Shown in pieces: positions 31,518-40,634 of a stretch of DNA of 64,000 bases; the first letter of the stretch is position 1; every line of letters begins with the position of its first letter. A model generated the notes under the pieces. The model saw only the letters and a program-made list of their open reading frames with translations. It was not told the DNA's origin and made no database searches. The position numbers and the translations under genes are program-made. This stretch comes from Thalassospira profundimaris (GTDB taxonomy: Bacteria; Pseudomonadota; Alphaproteobacteria; Rhodospirillales; Thalassospiraceae): contig NZ_JPWF01000003.1 in assembly GCF_003326675.1 (NCBI RefSeq), forward strand, positions 124,001 to 188,000, in the 5' to 3' direction.

Positions 31518-32948
31518 TTAATGCTGTACGGTTGTGGATTGATCCACCACGCCACAGGATTTTAGGGCCGATACAATTTTCGAAACGTAAATGCCAAGCG
31601 ATCCTTTGATCAAAACCACGTCACCGGCACGCAAATCGGCCTTGATCGGCTCAATCGCGTCTTCGGCGGTGGTAAAGTGACCTGCATTGCGCTCGGCTGG
31701 CAGGGTCTTGTCCAGTTCGGCCATCAGGGGCCCGACACAGTAAACCCGGTCAATTTCCATCGCGGTCAGCGGATGATGAAGATCGGCATGCAGGCGAACG
31801 GCATCGTCGCCCAGTTCGCGCATGTCACCGACAACGGCAATCTTGCGGCCACCTTCGGCCGGTTTGCTTTGCGCCAGAACCTTGATCCCGGCCATCATTG
31901 ATGTCGGGTTGGCGTTATAGGCATCATCAATCAGGGTAAATGTACCATCACCAGACGGAACCTTGATGGTCAGGATTTCACCGCGACCGGCGGGCGGGGT
32001 CACATCGGCAAGGTCCTGTGCCGCGCGAACCAGATCGGCGCCAATCGCGTCAACACATCCCAGAACCGCAAGCGAATTCAAAACCCAGTGTTCACCCGGG
32101 CAACCAATGAAATATTCAAGATCACGACCACCGACACGGGCGCGCACAGCACTGCCATCGGTAACAATGTTGGCTTCGAACAGGCGGTAATTGGCCATCG
32201 CATCGGTGCCAAAGCACTTGATATTGTTCAGTCCGAGTTCCTTGGCACGACGCGCAAGCGCAAAGTAATGCATGTTGTCGCGGTTCAGGACCACAACGCC
32301 GTCACTTTCAAGCCCGTCAAAAATCTCGGCCTTGGCCATGGCAATTTCGGCTTCGTCCTTGAAGAATTCGGTATGGGCGCCAACCACGGTGGTGATCAGG
32401 GCAACCGACGGCTTGACCATTTTGACAAGCGGGCTGATTTCGCCCGGATGGTTCATGCCGATTTCAAAAACGCCATATTCCGCATCGACCGGCAGGGTTG
32501 CCAGGCTGATCGGCACCCCCCAGTGATTGTTGAAGCTGGCCGGGCTGGCATGGGTTTTGCCCTGTTGGGACAGAACGTATTTAAGGGCTTCCTTGGTGCC
32601 GGTTTTGCCGACACTGCCGGTAATGGCAACGATTTTCGCCTTGCTGCGCGCACGTCCGGCAAGACCAAGACGCACCAGCGCATCAAGGGTGTCATCAACC
32701 AGAAGAACCTTATCGGTGTCGGTGATGCCAGTGGTATCGGAAACCATAACGGCATTTGCCCCGGCATCAAGAGACGCCTGCGCAAATTTATGACCGTCAA
32801 AATTCGGTCCCTTAAGGGCGATGAAAAGATCGCCTTTGCTGACTTTTCGGCTGTCAATCGAGATACCGGTTACCGACCAGTCACCTGTCGTTTTGCCACC
32901 GGTTGCGGTTTCGGCATCCTTTGCCGTCCATAAAACAGCCTTCGTCAT
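31518..32948 (-). CDS. murF: UDP-MurNAc-tripeptide--D-Ala-D-Ala ligase MurF
   Basis: 476-residue Mur ligase that adds D-Ala-D-Ala. The ATP loop is ITGSVGKTGTKEALKYVL; the family motif FNNHWGVPISLATL and FEIGMNHPGEI follow, then DDAYNANPTSMMAGI in the C-terminal domain. ATG 32948 (MTKAVLWTAKDAE) matches the family start; an in-frame ATG 21 bases upstream at 32969 is the alternative. Confidence 0.96.
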   Translation of the reverse strand: MTKAVLWTAKDAETATGGKTTGDWSVTGISIDSRKVSKGDLFIALKGPNFDGHKFAQASLDAGANAVMVSDTTGITDTDKVLLVDDTLDALVRLGLAGRARSKAKIVAITGSVGKTGTKEALKYVLSQQGKTHASPASFNNHWGVPISLATLPVDAEYGVFEIGMNHPGEISPLVKMVKPSVALITTVVGAHTEFFKDEAEIAMAKAEIFDGLESDGVVVLNRDNMHYFALARRAKELGLNNIKCFGTDAMANYRLFEANIVTDGSAVRARVGGRDLEYFIGCPGEHWVLNSLAVLGCVDAIGADLVRAAQDLADVTPPAGRGEILTIKVPSGDGTFTLIDDAYNANPTSMMAGIKVLAQSKPAEGGRKIAVVGDMRELGDDAVRLHADLHHPLTAMEIDRVYCVGPLMAELDKTLPAERNAGHFTTAEDAIEPIKADLRAGDVVLIKGSLGIYVSKIVSALKSCGVVDQSTTVQH

Positions 32949-33007
32949 AACGTCACTTTCATTTCGCATAGCCCGTCACGGCCAGCGTGCCGTAACGGAA
33001 ATTCTGG

Positions 33008-34468
33008 TCAGTTGCCACCAGCAAGGATGCTGCGGGCAACAGCTGCATCATCAAACGGAAGGACCGTATCACCGATAATTTGGCCTCTTTCATGGCCTTT
33101 TCCGGCGATAATAAGGACATCGTTGCGTTGCAGGATGCCAATGCCGCGTTTGATGGCTTCTGCGCGGTCGCCGATCTCGACAGCACCCTCGCACTTTGCC
33201 TTGATCGCAGCACGAATAAGGGCCGGATCTTCGCTGCGCGGGTTGTCATCGGTGATGATGGCGATATCTGCAAACTGATCGACCACTTCGCCCATCAGCG
33301 GGCGTTTGCCGGTGTCGCGGTCGCCGCCAGCACCAAATACACAAACGATGCGGCCTTTGCAATGCGGGCGAACGGCCTTGATGACGGTTTCAAGGGCGTC
33401 CGGCGTGTGGGCGTAATCGACAAATACGGGTGCGCCAAAGCTGGTCTTGCCAACCATCTCAAGACGGCCGCGTACACCTTCAAGTTTTTCAAGGCCAAGA
33501 ACCGCCTGATCAAGATCGGCACCCGAGGCGACAACGATGGCCAGTGCGGCAAGCGCGTTCATCACCTGGAAGCTGCCCATAAGGGGCAGGTGAACACTGT
33601 ATTCGCCTTTGTTGGCCAGAAGGGTGATCTTGGTGCCGGTGCTATCCGGTGTGGCTTTAACAAGTTTGATGTCGTCGGCGTTCTGACCATAGGAAAGAAC
33701 ATTCACGCCGCGCTTTTCACACATCTTTTTAAGATATGCGAACTGTTCGACATCGGCGTTCAACACCGCAGTACCATCGGCGACCAGAAGTTCGGAGAAC
33801 AGGCGCGCCTTGGCGGCGAAGTATTTTTCAACAGTGCCGTGATAATCAAGGTGATCACGCGACAGGTTGGTAAAGGCGGCAACCGTTACCTTGACCCCGT
33901 CCAGGCGATACTGATCAAGCCCGTGCGAGCTTGCCTCCATCGCGACGTGGGTAACACCGATGCCACACATTTCATCAAGGCTTTGATGCAGGGCGACCGG
34001 GTCCGGCGTGGTCAGTGATCCGGGAATTTTTGCGCCAGCGGCCCGAATGCCAAGGGTGCCGATCGAACCTGACATATTGCCAAGGATCGTCCAAAGCTGT
34101 TCGGTGAAGATCGCGGTCGATGTCTTGCCGTTGGTCCCGGTAATCGCAGCAATGTTTGCAGGCTGCTGGCCGTAAAAACGGGCGGCAAGCTGCGCATAGC
34201 GTTTGCGCGGATTTTCAACCGGGATCAGGGGAACTGTTGCGGCCGTCGGTTTGGGGGTGCCATCCTTTGCAAGGATTGCAGCCGCGCCAAGCTTGATCGC
34301 ATCAGCAATGTATTTGGAACCATCGTCGCGCGCACCGGACAGGGCGGCAAACATATAGCCATCCTTTACAGTGCGTGAGTCTGCTGTCAGGCCCGTAATG
34401 TTCGGGTCCTGTCCTTCGGCATGTTTCAATGCCGCTTGATCACCTGCCATGAGCTCAGAAAGACGCAA
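33008..34468 (-). CDS. murE: UDP-MurNAc-dipeptide--meso-diaminopimelate ligase MurE
   Basis: 486-residue Mur ligase. ATP loop AITGTNGKTSTAIFTEQL, TTPDPVALHQ and SSHGLDQYRLDGV are conserved. The motif DDNPRSEDP is the DNPR signature for meso-diaminopimelate, so the peptidoglycan is of the DAP type. The start is TTG 34468, with AGGGGG about 10 bases upstream, inside the last codons of ftsI (14-base overlap). The first ATG lies six codons downstream without an SD. Confidence 0.96.
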   Translation of the reverse strand: MRLSELMAGDQAALKHAEGQDPNITGLTADSRTVKDGYMFAALSGARDDGSKYIADAIKLGAAAILAKDGTPKPTAATVPLIPVENPRKRYAQLAARFYGQQPANIAAITGTNGKTSTAIFTEQLWTILGNMSGSIGTLGIRAAGAKIPGSLTTPDPVALHQSLDEMCGIGVTHVAMEASSHGLDQYRLDGVKVTVAAFTNLSRDHLDYHGTVEKYFAAKARLFSELLVADGTAVLNADVEQFAYLKKMCEKRGVNVLSYGQNADDIKLVKATPDSTGTKITLLANKGEYSVHLPLMGSFQVMNALAALAIVVASGADLDQAVLGLEKLEGVRGRLEMVGKTSFGAPVFVDYAHTPDALETVIKAVRPHCKGRIVCVFGAGGDRDTGKRPLMGEVVDQFADIAIITDDNPRSEDPALIRAAIKAKCEGAVEIGDRAEAIKRGIGILQRNDVLIIAGKGHERGQIIGDTVLPFDDAAVARSILAGGN

Positions 34469-36173
34469 GTTTGCGTTCCCCCTTGCGAAGATCTATATGC
34501 AGCGCTTGCTCGATCTCCGGCGCCTTCGCATTCGCCGGTTCAATGCCCAAAAGGGGAGCAATACGTGTCACAACCTTGCCAACCGCAGGGGCGGACACCC
34601 AGCCTGCTGTGGCAAATCCATACGTTTCTTTGGTGCCTTTGGGCTCGTCTAGCGTCACCAGAACCACATATTTCGGGTCCTGCATCGGGAAGGCGGCGAC
34701 AAAGGTCGACATGCGGGCGTTCTTGACATAGCGCCCGTTCACAAGTTTTTCCGAAGTGCCGGTCTTCCCGCCAAGGAAGTAGCCTGCAACTTCGGCTTTT
34801 TTGCCCGAACCTTCGGTTACAACCAGTCGCATCAGGCGACGGAGTTGATCCGAAGTCTTCTGGGAAAACACACGTTCACCCGCCGGTGCACCATCCTGTT
34901 TAAGGATCGTGGACGGACGGCGAATACCGCCATTTACGACGGTGGAAATTCCATTGACGACCTGAAGCGGGGTCACAGCCAAACCATGCCCGAACGAAAT
35001 CGTCATGGTGTTGATCTCGCGCCAGGGGCTTGGGACAAGCGGGCCGCCAACTTCGGGAAGCTCGATCTCGGGTTTGTCGAGCATGCCAAGCTTTCTGAGG
35101 TAGCGTTGCTGTGTCTCGCCGCCAAAGGCCATTGCCATGCGCGCAGAACCGATATTGGAGCTGTGCACGATAATTTCCGGCACGGTCAGCCAGCGGTTCT
35201 CGCCGCGATAATCACGAATGGCAAAGCGCGCAACGCGAAGCGGTTCCGTCGCGTCATAAACCGAATTCATGGTCGAGGTGCCGGTTTCAAGCGCAATGGC
35301 TGTGTTAAACAGCTTGAACACCGATCCCATTTCATAAACGCCAAGGGTCGAACGGTTAAACCGCGCATCTGCCGGTGCCTGACCGGGGCGGTGCGGATCA
35401 AAGTTCGGAAGCGACGTCATGCCCAGCACTTCGCCAGTATAAACATCCATGACAAGGCCGGTCGCACCGACTGCGTCATAGGTTTCCATGGCCTTTTCGA
35501 CTTCTTCTTCAAGTGCGAACTGGACACGGGTATCAAGCGAGAGCTGAAGCGGGCCGTTATTGATGCGAAGTTCGTTATCGAATTCGCGTTCGGCGCCAGC
35601 AATGCCGTTATTGTCGATGTCGGTAAAGCCAAGCACATGCGAGAACAAACGCCCGTGTGGATAAACACGGCGTTCTTCGCGCTGGAAATTCAGACCCGGA
35701 ATGCCAAGCGAGTTGACTTCATATTGCTGTTCCGGCGTCAGGTTGCGGCGCAGCCAGACAAATGCCTTTTGCGAGCTCAGATGCCGGATCAGGGTATCGC
35801 GATCCAGATCGGGCAGGACGGTCAAAAGCTGATCGGCTGACTCAACCGGATCCTTGACCACGCGGGCATCGGCATACAGCGAATTGGTCGGAAGATCGGT
35901 CGCCAGCAACATGCCATTGCGGTCAATGATATCTGCGCGTTCTGTTTTAAGTTCGCGCGTATCGGTGCCCGATGCCAATGCCGGTTCCGCACCTTGACGC
36001 AGGATCGATGCATCAACCAGACCATAGGTGATCCAGCAAAAGCCGATGATGAACATTGCACCGGTGATGAAAATACGGTTGCGCGCGGTTTCAAGTGCCA
36101 GACGTTCACGCTGATCCGGGCCCAGTTCCGGGCGATCACCGCGCAGCCAGTAGGAAAACCGTGTCAGGCTCAT
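34455..36173 (-). CDS. ftsI: Septal transpeptidase FtsI (PBP3)
   Basis: 572-residue class B penicillin-binding protein. One N-terminal transmembrane helix (FITGAMFIIGFCWITYGLV, about 34-52), a PBP dimerisation domain with RADIIDRNGMLLATDL, and the transpeptidase domain. The active-site motifs are SVFK (in YEMGSVFKLFN), SSN (VHSSNIGSARM) and KTG (LGGKTGTSEK). It partners FtsW. The ATG overlaps the ftsL stop (ATGA). Confidence 0.97.
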   Translation of the reverse strand: MSLTRFSYWLRGDRPELGPDQRERLALETARNRIFITGAMFIIGFCWITYGLVDASILRQGAEPALASGTDTRELKTERADIIDRNGMLLATDLPTNSLYADARVVKDPVESADQLLTVLPDLDRDTLIRHLSSQKAFVWLRRNLTPEQQYEVNSLGIPGLNFQREERRVYPHGRLFSHVLGFTDIDNNGIAGAEREFDNELRINNGPLQLSLDTRVQFALEEEVEKAMETYDAVGATGLVMDVYTGEVLGMTSLPNFDPHRPGQAPADARFNRSTLGVYEMGSVFKLFNTAIALETGTSTMNSVYDATEPLRVARFAIRDYRGENRWLTVPEIIVHSSNIGSARMAMAFGGETQQRYLRKLGMLDKPEIELPEVGGPLVPSPWREINTMTISFGHGLAVTPLQVVNGISTVVNGGIRRPSTILKQDGAPAGERVFSQKTSDQLRRLMRLVVTEGSGKKAEVAGYFLGGKTGTSEKLVNGRYVKNARMSTFVAAFPMQDPKYVVLVTLDEPKGTKETYGFATAGWVSAPAVGKVVTRIAPLLGIEPANAKAPEIEQALHIDLRKGERKLASF

Positions 36174-36598
36174 TGCACACCCCCGGTCTCTGCGACGGAT
36201 GGCGCGTCAATGATCATGCTTTCTGCCGCTTCGGCATAGGCACGTTCACCCGGACGGGCGCGCGGGGTCGGCATGAAGGCAACTGCTTCGCCAAACTTGT
36301 TGATGCGATACTGGTGCATGTCAGAGTCTGAAGGCAGATCGTCGATGCTTGCCATCTGAAGCACTTCGATCTGCGCAAGGCTCAGATATTCCTTGGACAG
36401 CCGTTCAATCCGTTCCGGATTGTTCAGATAGCTCCATTCCGCTTCAAGCACGTGAATGCTTTCCTGTTCGGCCAGAATGTCCGACTGGATTTCGCCGTAA
36501 CGTTTTTCAAGACGTTCGACCTCGTGGCTGACCCAATAGGTGCCTGCACCAATCAGAATGGTCATAAGCAGACCGATAATGGTAACAGCCCGGGTCAT
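36170..36598 (-). CDS. ftsL: Cell division protein FtsL
   Basis: 142-residue bitopic protein: a very short cytoplasmic tail, a transmembrane helix (VTIIGLLMTILIGAGTYWV, 5-23), a periplasmic coiled coil (HEVERLEKRYGEIQSDIL onward) and the FtsL motif EWSYLNNPERIERLSKEYL. It acts with FtsB and FtsQ to activate FtsWI. It overlaps both neighbours by ATGA. The C-terminal 50 residues beyond the family core are polar and Ala/Pro-rich. Confidence 0.94.
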   Translation of the reverse strand: MTRAVTIIGLLMTILIGAGTYWVSHEVERLEKRYGEIQSDILAEQESIHVLEAEWSYLNNPERIERLSKEYLSLAQIEVLQMASIDDLPSDSDMHQYRINKFGEAVAFMPTPRARPGERAYAEAAESMIIDAPSVAETGGVQ

Positions 36599-37581
36599 GC
36601 GCGGCCTCCCTGCTTGTTGGCAGGTTGGTCATTGCGGGCAACAGCACGCAGCTTGGCCGAACGCGCACGCGGGTTGGCGCGAATTTCGTCTTTCTGTCCG
36701 GTTACCGCCTTGCGGGTAAGCGTCGTAAAAGTCGGGGTTGCGACCTCCGGCTCGCCGGGCAGGCGGCGCGACATTTTCTTGGGATCGCCCGAACGCGCCT
36801 TCATGAATGTTTTGACCAGGCGATCTTCGAGCGAGTGGAAGGTAACAACCACCAAACGTCCGCCCGGCTTTAACAGCGTTTCGGCGGCATCCATCGCACG
36901 TTCAAGTTCGCCAAGCTCGTCATTCACATAAATGCGCAATGCCTGGAATGTCCGGGTGGCCGGGTCGATACCGTCCTTGGATTTGCGCACGACCGAGCGC
37001 ACAGCACGGGCAAGCTGTGATGTTGTCGTAAACGGTTCTTCTGCACGCATTTCGATGATCTTGCGGGCAACCTTGCGCGATGCACGTTCCTCGCCATAGC
37101 GATAGATGACATTGGCAATGTCTTCTTCTTCGGCGGTATTGACGAAATCGGCCGCGGTGGGACCTGACATCGACATGCGCATATCAAGCGGGCCATCCTC
37201 GCGGAATGAAAAACCGCGATCAGCCTGATCAAGCTGCATAGACGAGACACCGATATCCAGAACGATACCATCGACCTGATCGGGGCCCGCTGCGGGGATC
37301 AAACGACCCATATCGCCAAAGCATCCTTCGACCATATGGAAACGGCCGTCATATTCGGCTTCAAGTTTCTGGCCGGTTGCAACCGCACTCGGGTCGCGGT
37401 CGATGCCATAAAGCTCGCATTTCGCTGAATCAAGAATGGCGCGGGAATAACCGCCTGCGCCAAATGTGCCATCGACCATGATTTCCCCGTCTTGCGGTGC
37501 AAGGGCTTCAAGCACCTCGCGAAGCAGGACCGGTTTGTGTGGACGGTCTTCGGTGGCGAAACTGATGTCCTTGTCGCTCAT
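36595..37581 (-). CDS. rsmH: 16S rRNA m4C1402 methyltransferase RsmH (MraW)
   Basis: 328-residue SAM-dependent methyltransferase that N4-methylates C1402 of 16S rRNA. It begins PHKPVLLREVLEAL, then SAM motif MVDGTFGAGGYSRAIL, DLGVSS equivalent IVLDIGVSSMQLDQADRGFS, and ALRIYVNDELGEL plus VVTFHSLEDRLVK in the C-terminal part. ATGA overlap with mraZ. Confidence 0.98.
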   Translation of the reverse strand: MSDKDISFATEDRPHKPVLLREVLEALAPQDGEIMVDGTFGAGGYSRAILDSAKCELYGIDRDPSAVATGQKLEAEYDGRFHMVEGCFGDMGRLIPAAGPDQVDGIVLDIGVSSMQLDQADRGFSFREDGPLDMRMSMSGPTAADFVNTAEEEDIANVIYRYGEERASRKVARKIIEMRAEEPFTTTSQLARAVRSVVRKSKDGIDPATRTFQALRIYVNDELGELERAMDAAETLLKPGGRLVVVTFHSLEDRLVKTFMKARSGDPKKMSRRLPGEPEVATPTFTTLTRKAVTGQKDEIRANPRARSAKLRAVARNDQPANKQGGRA

Positions 37582-38081
37582 GATGCGTCCTCCTCGTTCA
37601 TGGTGCCGGGACGTGCACCTTTGGGGAGTTCCGTCATCGGTTTGAGCTTGAGCGTCGCACCACGGTTAAGCGTGCGGGTCCGGCTGGCTTCTTGCAGGGG
37701 CTTGAAGATGTCCGGGTTCCACAGGCGGAAGGTGCGACCACGGCCGACAAAGGCGACCTGATCTTCGATACGGGCAAATTCGATCAATTCAGCGGGCAGA
37801 ATGATACGACCTTCGCCGTCATAAGGAAGCATATGCGAGGAGCCAAGGATGGTATCTGCAAGGTCATCGGCCTCGTCAGAGAACATATCAAGTTCGTCCA
37901 GCGATGCGGCGATGCGTTCCATGTGGCTGTGGCTACAGCCTTCAAGCGCAGATTCCTTGTGGGATTGATAGAGGTAGATACCGGCGAATTCTTCCAGTTC
38001 AAGGGCCGCACGGAACCGCTTGGGGACGGATACGCGCCCCTTCCGGTCCAGCTTGTGAATGTGCGTCCCTGTGAACAGCAC
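37578..38081 (-). CDS. mraZ: Transcriptional regulator MraZ
   Basis: 167-residue protein with two SpoVT/AbrB-like MraZ domains. Each carries the family motif, GRVSVPKRFRAAL (about 15-27) and GRIILPAELIEFA (about 92-104). MraZ forms rings and controls its own dcw operon. The start is GTG 38081 with AGGGGA 8 bases upstream; an ATG a few bases earlier is out of frame. An array of five TGGGN decamers lies 120-170 bp upstream, as expected for an autoregulated MraZ. Confidence 0.96.
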   Translation of the reverse strand: MLFTGTHIHKLDRKGRVSVPKRFRAALELEEFAGIYLYQSHKESALEGCSHSHMERIAASLDELDMFSDEADDLADTILGSSHMLPYDGEGRIILPAELIEFARIEDQVAFVGRGRTFRLWNPDIFKPLQEASRTRTLNRGATLKLKPMTELPKGARPGTMNEEDAS

Positions 38082-38200
38082 TTCGCCATTCCCCTGATCA
38101 AAAATTCCGATTTCAAAACACCGTCAATCGCGATCGGCTGGATGGCTGGCTGATGTTTGAAATGGATATGCCCCGCATGGCACAGAAAATATGCCTGCTT

Positions 38201-38250
38201 ATGGGGTACCATGGGAAATGATGGGGGTCAATGGGATTTGATGGGGCAAA
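38201..38250. repeat. Five TGGGN decamers (MraZ boxes)
   Basis: Five tandem 10-bp units each beginning ATGGG: TGGGN at 38202, 38212, 38222, 38232 and 38242, separated by exactly five bases. Direct TGGGN repeats with 5-bp spacers are the known MraZ binding site in Escherichia coli. Here there are five, and they read on the strand opposite to mraZ. Confidence 0.82.
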
Positions 38251-38347
38251 ATGTGACGATTTGGTGTGTTTCTGCGGATTCTGCGCTACATACGACAAGT
38301 CTGAAATTACTCAAAAACACGTGGAATCACGGCTTTATCCGGCTTCT

Positions 38348-38388
38348 GCCCATAAAATCCCAATTCGGTTCCATGGGAACCCATGGGC
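38348..38388. repeat. Second group of TGGGN sites
   Basis: Two sites on the minus strand (38348-38352 and 38358-38362) and two on the plus strand (38374-38378 and 38384-38388), each pair 10 bp apart. The plus pair is part of the palindrome GGTTCC-ATG-GGAACC (38368-38382). A possible additional MraZ binding site or loop partner. Confidence 0.5.
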
Positions 38389-38582
38389 AGACCATTTTGA
38401 CACCCGGTTTTGGGTTTTCATGGTCTGTTGCGAAATATGGAATGTGATGGGCACAAGAAGACAATTTGCGATTTGGCTCCCAATCGGGTTTGATGCGCGG
38501 GCAAACTCCTGCAAAATGTCGTCACGACATTGTCGGTGGGGATGTCTGGCGCACGGCTGCGTCAGCAAGACGAAGGATGTGA

Positions 38583-39359
38583 TTGTTGCGGATAAAAGCT
38601 GCCATTCTGTTAATGGGTTATGTGATTGTGGCTGATGTTGCTGTTCCCGGTTTCAGTTTTTCCGGGAACGGGTATGCGCATGCGCAAGGACTGACCCTTG
38701 ATAAGGCGGGCGGGACGTCAAACTCGCCCGAGGTCTCATCGCCGCAGATGCGCGAACTTTTGCCCCTGATCATGCAGCAGCTTCAAAATAATCCGGAATT
38801 GATGTCGCAATTCGGGCTGGGCGGGTTGTCTGGTCTTGGCGGGCTTGATGGTGCCGCCGGGGTGGCGGGGAATGCAGGAAACGGGACGACCAGCGTTCCC
38901 GGACTGAACGAAGCCATTGCCAAGGCCCTTGCCGAAAAAAATGCAAATGCCAATGGTGGGGCGGGGGCTGTGCCGTCGGGTGTTCCCGAACAGGTCAAAC
39001 TGTATCGTGATCAATATCACCCGGTCGATATCAATCAGGATGGCCGAATCAGCGCGGATGAAGCCGCATCCTATTCAAGCTGGATGTTCCGCCGGCGTGA
39101 CATCAATGGTGACGGTGTTCTGGTGATCCGCGAATTTTCTGCGGTCGAGCTGTTACCGGGCAACGCAGATGCCAATCGGCAACGTCTGCGAACCGAAAGC
39201 CGTCGTCTGGAATTGTTGTTCCCCACATATGATACCAACAAGGACCAGATGATCAGCAAGGACGAGTTTCTCGAACAGGTTCGTTTGGCTTTTGACGAAA
39301 AACGCGGAACCAATCCCGACATTGATCCGTTTTCATTCCAGACAGTTCTGCCATTCTGA
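38583..39359 (+). CDS. Exported EF-hand protein
   Basis: 258-residue protein with a signal-like N terminus (AAILLMGYVIVADVAVPGF) and three calcium-binding EF-hand loops in the C-terminal half: DINQDGRISADE, DINGDGVLVIRE and DTNKDQMISKDE. The middle (about 70-130) is Gly/Ala/Asn-rich and low in complexity. Calcium binding is expected; the partner is unknown. The start is TTG 38583 with AAGGA five bases upstream; ATG 38613 has no SD and would shorten the signal. It is divergent from mraZ. Confidence 0.78.
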   Translation: MLRIKAAILLMGYVIVADVAVPGFSFSGNGYAHAQGLTLDKAGGTSNSPEVSSPQMRELLPLIMQQLQNNPELMSQFGLGGLSGLGGLDGAAGVAGNAGNGTTSVPGLNEAIAKALAEKNANANGGAGAVPSGVPEQVKLYRDQYHPVDINQDGRISADEAASYSSWMFRRRDINGDGVLVIREFSAVELLPGNADANRQRLRTESRRLELLFPTYDTNKDQMISKDEFLEQVRLAFDEKRGTNPDIDPFSFQTVLPF

Positions 39360-39454
39360 CTGGCAACGGCATTGCCGTTGAAACATCATATGACAGCAAA
39401 GCAATAATCTGGCATCCGTATCAAACGGCAAGCCCGCGAGGATAGAGAGGTTCT

Positions 39455-40522
39455 ATGGATACCAACGAGTTTTTTGCCCCGCTTCGGGCAAGTGCAGATG
39501 ATGGGGCGGCAGCCGAGAACGCCGCAACAGACAAGGTTGGTGTACAGGATACGGAACCCTCTGATGCCGTTGCCGAGGCAGGCAATCCTGTGCCTGTGGT
39601 CGTAAAAGCAGAACCGCAAAAGCCCGCGCGTGTTCCGGTCTGGATTGACTTGCTGTCACCGACGGCGGATGAAATTCACGACATTGAAAAACGCTTCGGG
39701 ATCGAAGTGCCGACGCGTGAAGAAATGCAGGAAATCGAACTGTCATCGCGTTTGTATGACGAGGACGGTGCGCTTTTCATGACGGTATCTGTCCTGACCC
39801 GGGCGACAACCGACGTGCCGCAAACGACCGCCGTAACCTTTATTCTGGTCAAGAAAACCCTGATCACTTTGCGTTATGCCGATCCGGTGCCGTTCAAGAC
39901 ATTTATCCGCCGCGTCAAGAAAAGCCCGTCGCTGGCAAACACTGCCGAAGCTGTGATGTTTGGGCTGCTTGAACAGATTGTTGATCGCCTTGCCGACTTG
40001 ATGGAGCAAACGGCAACCGATCTTGAAAACCTGTCCAATCAGGTCTTCGCAAGCCCCGAAGGGCCGGGATCGGATCAGGATCACCGCGAAACCCTGCGTC
40101 AGATTGGCCGCACCGGAAACCTGTCGGGCAAGGCCAAGGACAGCTTGTTGAACCTGCATCGTCTTGGATTGTTCCTGTCGACCCAGACGCGGCTTAAAAA
40201 GGATGCCAAGGCACGGCTTAAGGTGATTTCACGCGATATCGTGTCGATTACCGAACATGCAAACTTCATCGCCAACAAGGTCACCTTCCTGCTGGATGCG
40301 ACCCTTGGCATGATCAGTCTTGAACAGAACAATATCATCAAGATTTTCTCTGTGGCGGCCGCGGCCTTCCTGCCGCCGACCCTTATCGCCAGTATCTATG
40401 GCATGAACTTCGAATTCATGCCCGAACTGGGATGGGAGTTCGGTTATCCGGTGGCTATCGGCTTGATGATCCTTTCGGCTGTTTTGCCGCTTTGGTACTT
40501 CAAACGCAAAGGCTGGCTCTGA
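39455..40522 (+). CDS. CorA-type divalent metal transporter
   Basis: 355-residue magnesium/cobalt/nickel transporter-like protein. The cytoplasmic funnel (about 60-280) is followed by two C-terminal transmembrane helices, with the ion-selectivity motif YGMNFEFMPEL after the first (AAAAFLPPTLIASIYGMNF). The first 60 residues are an acidic, Ala-rich extension not seen in typical CorA. SD AGAGGT precedes ATG 39455. It is downstream of, and possibly cotranscribed with, the EF-hand gene (95-bp gap). Confidence 0.92.
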   Translation: MDTNEFFAPLRASADDGAAAENAATDKVGVQDTEPSDAVAEAGNPVPVVVKAEPQKPARVPVWIDLLSPTADEIHDIEKRFGIEVPTREEMQEIELSSRLYDEDGALFMTVSVLTRATTDVPQTTAVTFILVKKTLITLRYADPVPFKTFIRRVKKSPSLANTAEAVMFGLLEQIVDRLADLMEQTATDLENLSNQVFASPEGPGSDQDHRETLRQIGRTGNLSGKAKDSLLNLHRLGLFLSTQTRLKKDAKARLKVISRDIVSITEHANFIANKVTFLLDATLGMISLEQNNIIKIFSVAAAAFLPPTLIASIYGMNFEFMPELGWEFGYPVAIGLMILSAVLPLWYFKRKGWL

Positions 40523-40634
40523 TCATTTGGCGAAATCGGTGGGCTGTTTGTCATTTTAGCCAGGCAGAATTTTGGTAAATTGGCGCGCATCGAAACCAAA
40601 TGCCTGACACCCCAAATTCAACGGAGCCCCACCC

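Larger units (their letters stand above)
38082..38582. other. mraZ / EF-hand divergent control region
   Basis: 500 bp without a gene. It holds a five-copy TGGGN decamer array (38201-38250) and a second group of four TGGGN sites in opposed pairs (38348-38388). A possible minus-strand promoter is TTGAGT-N16-TATGTA around 38287-38314, between the two groups; it is weak. The dcw operon and the EF-hand gene both start from here. Confidence 0.6.

Noticed and set aside
39360-39395. Inverted repeat CAACGGCA / TGCCGTTG after the EF-hand gene as a terminator
   Set aside because: The loop is too short and no T-tract follows; the CorA gene may be read through.
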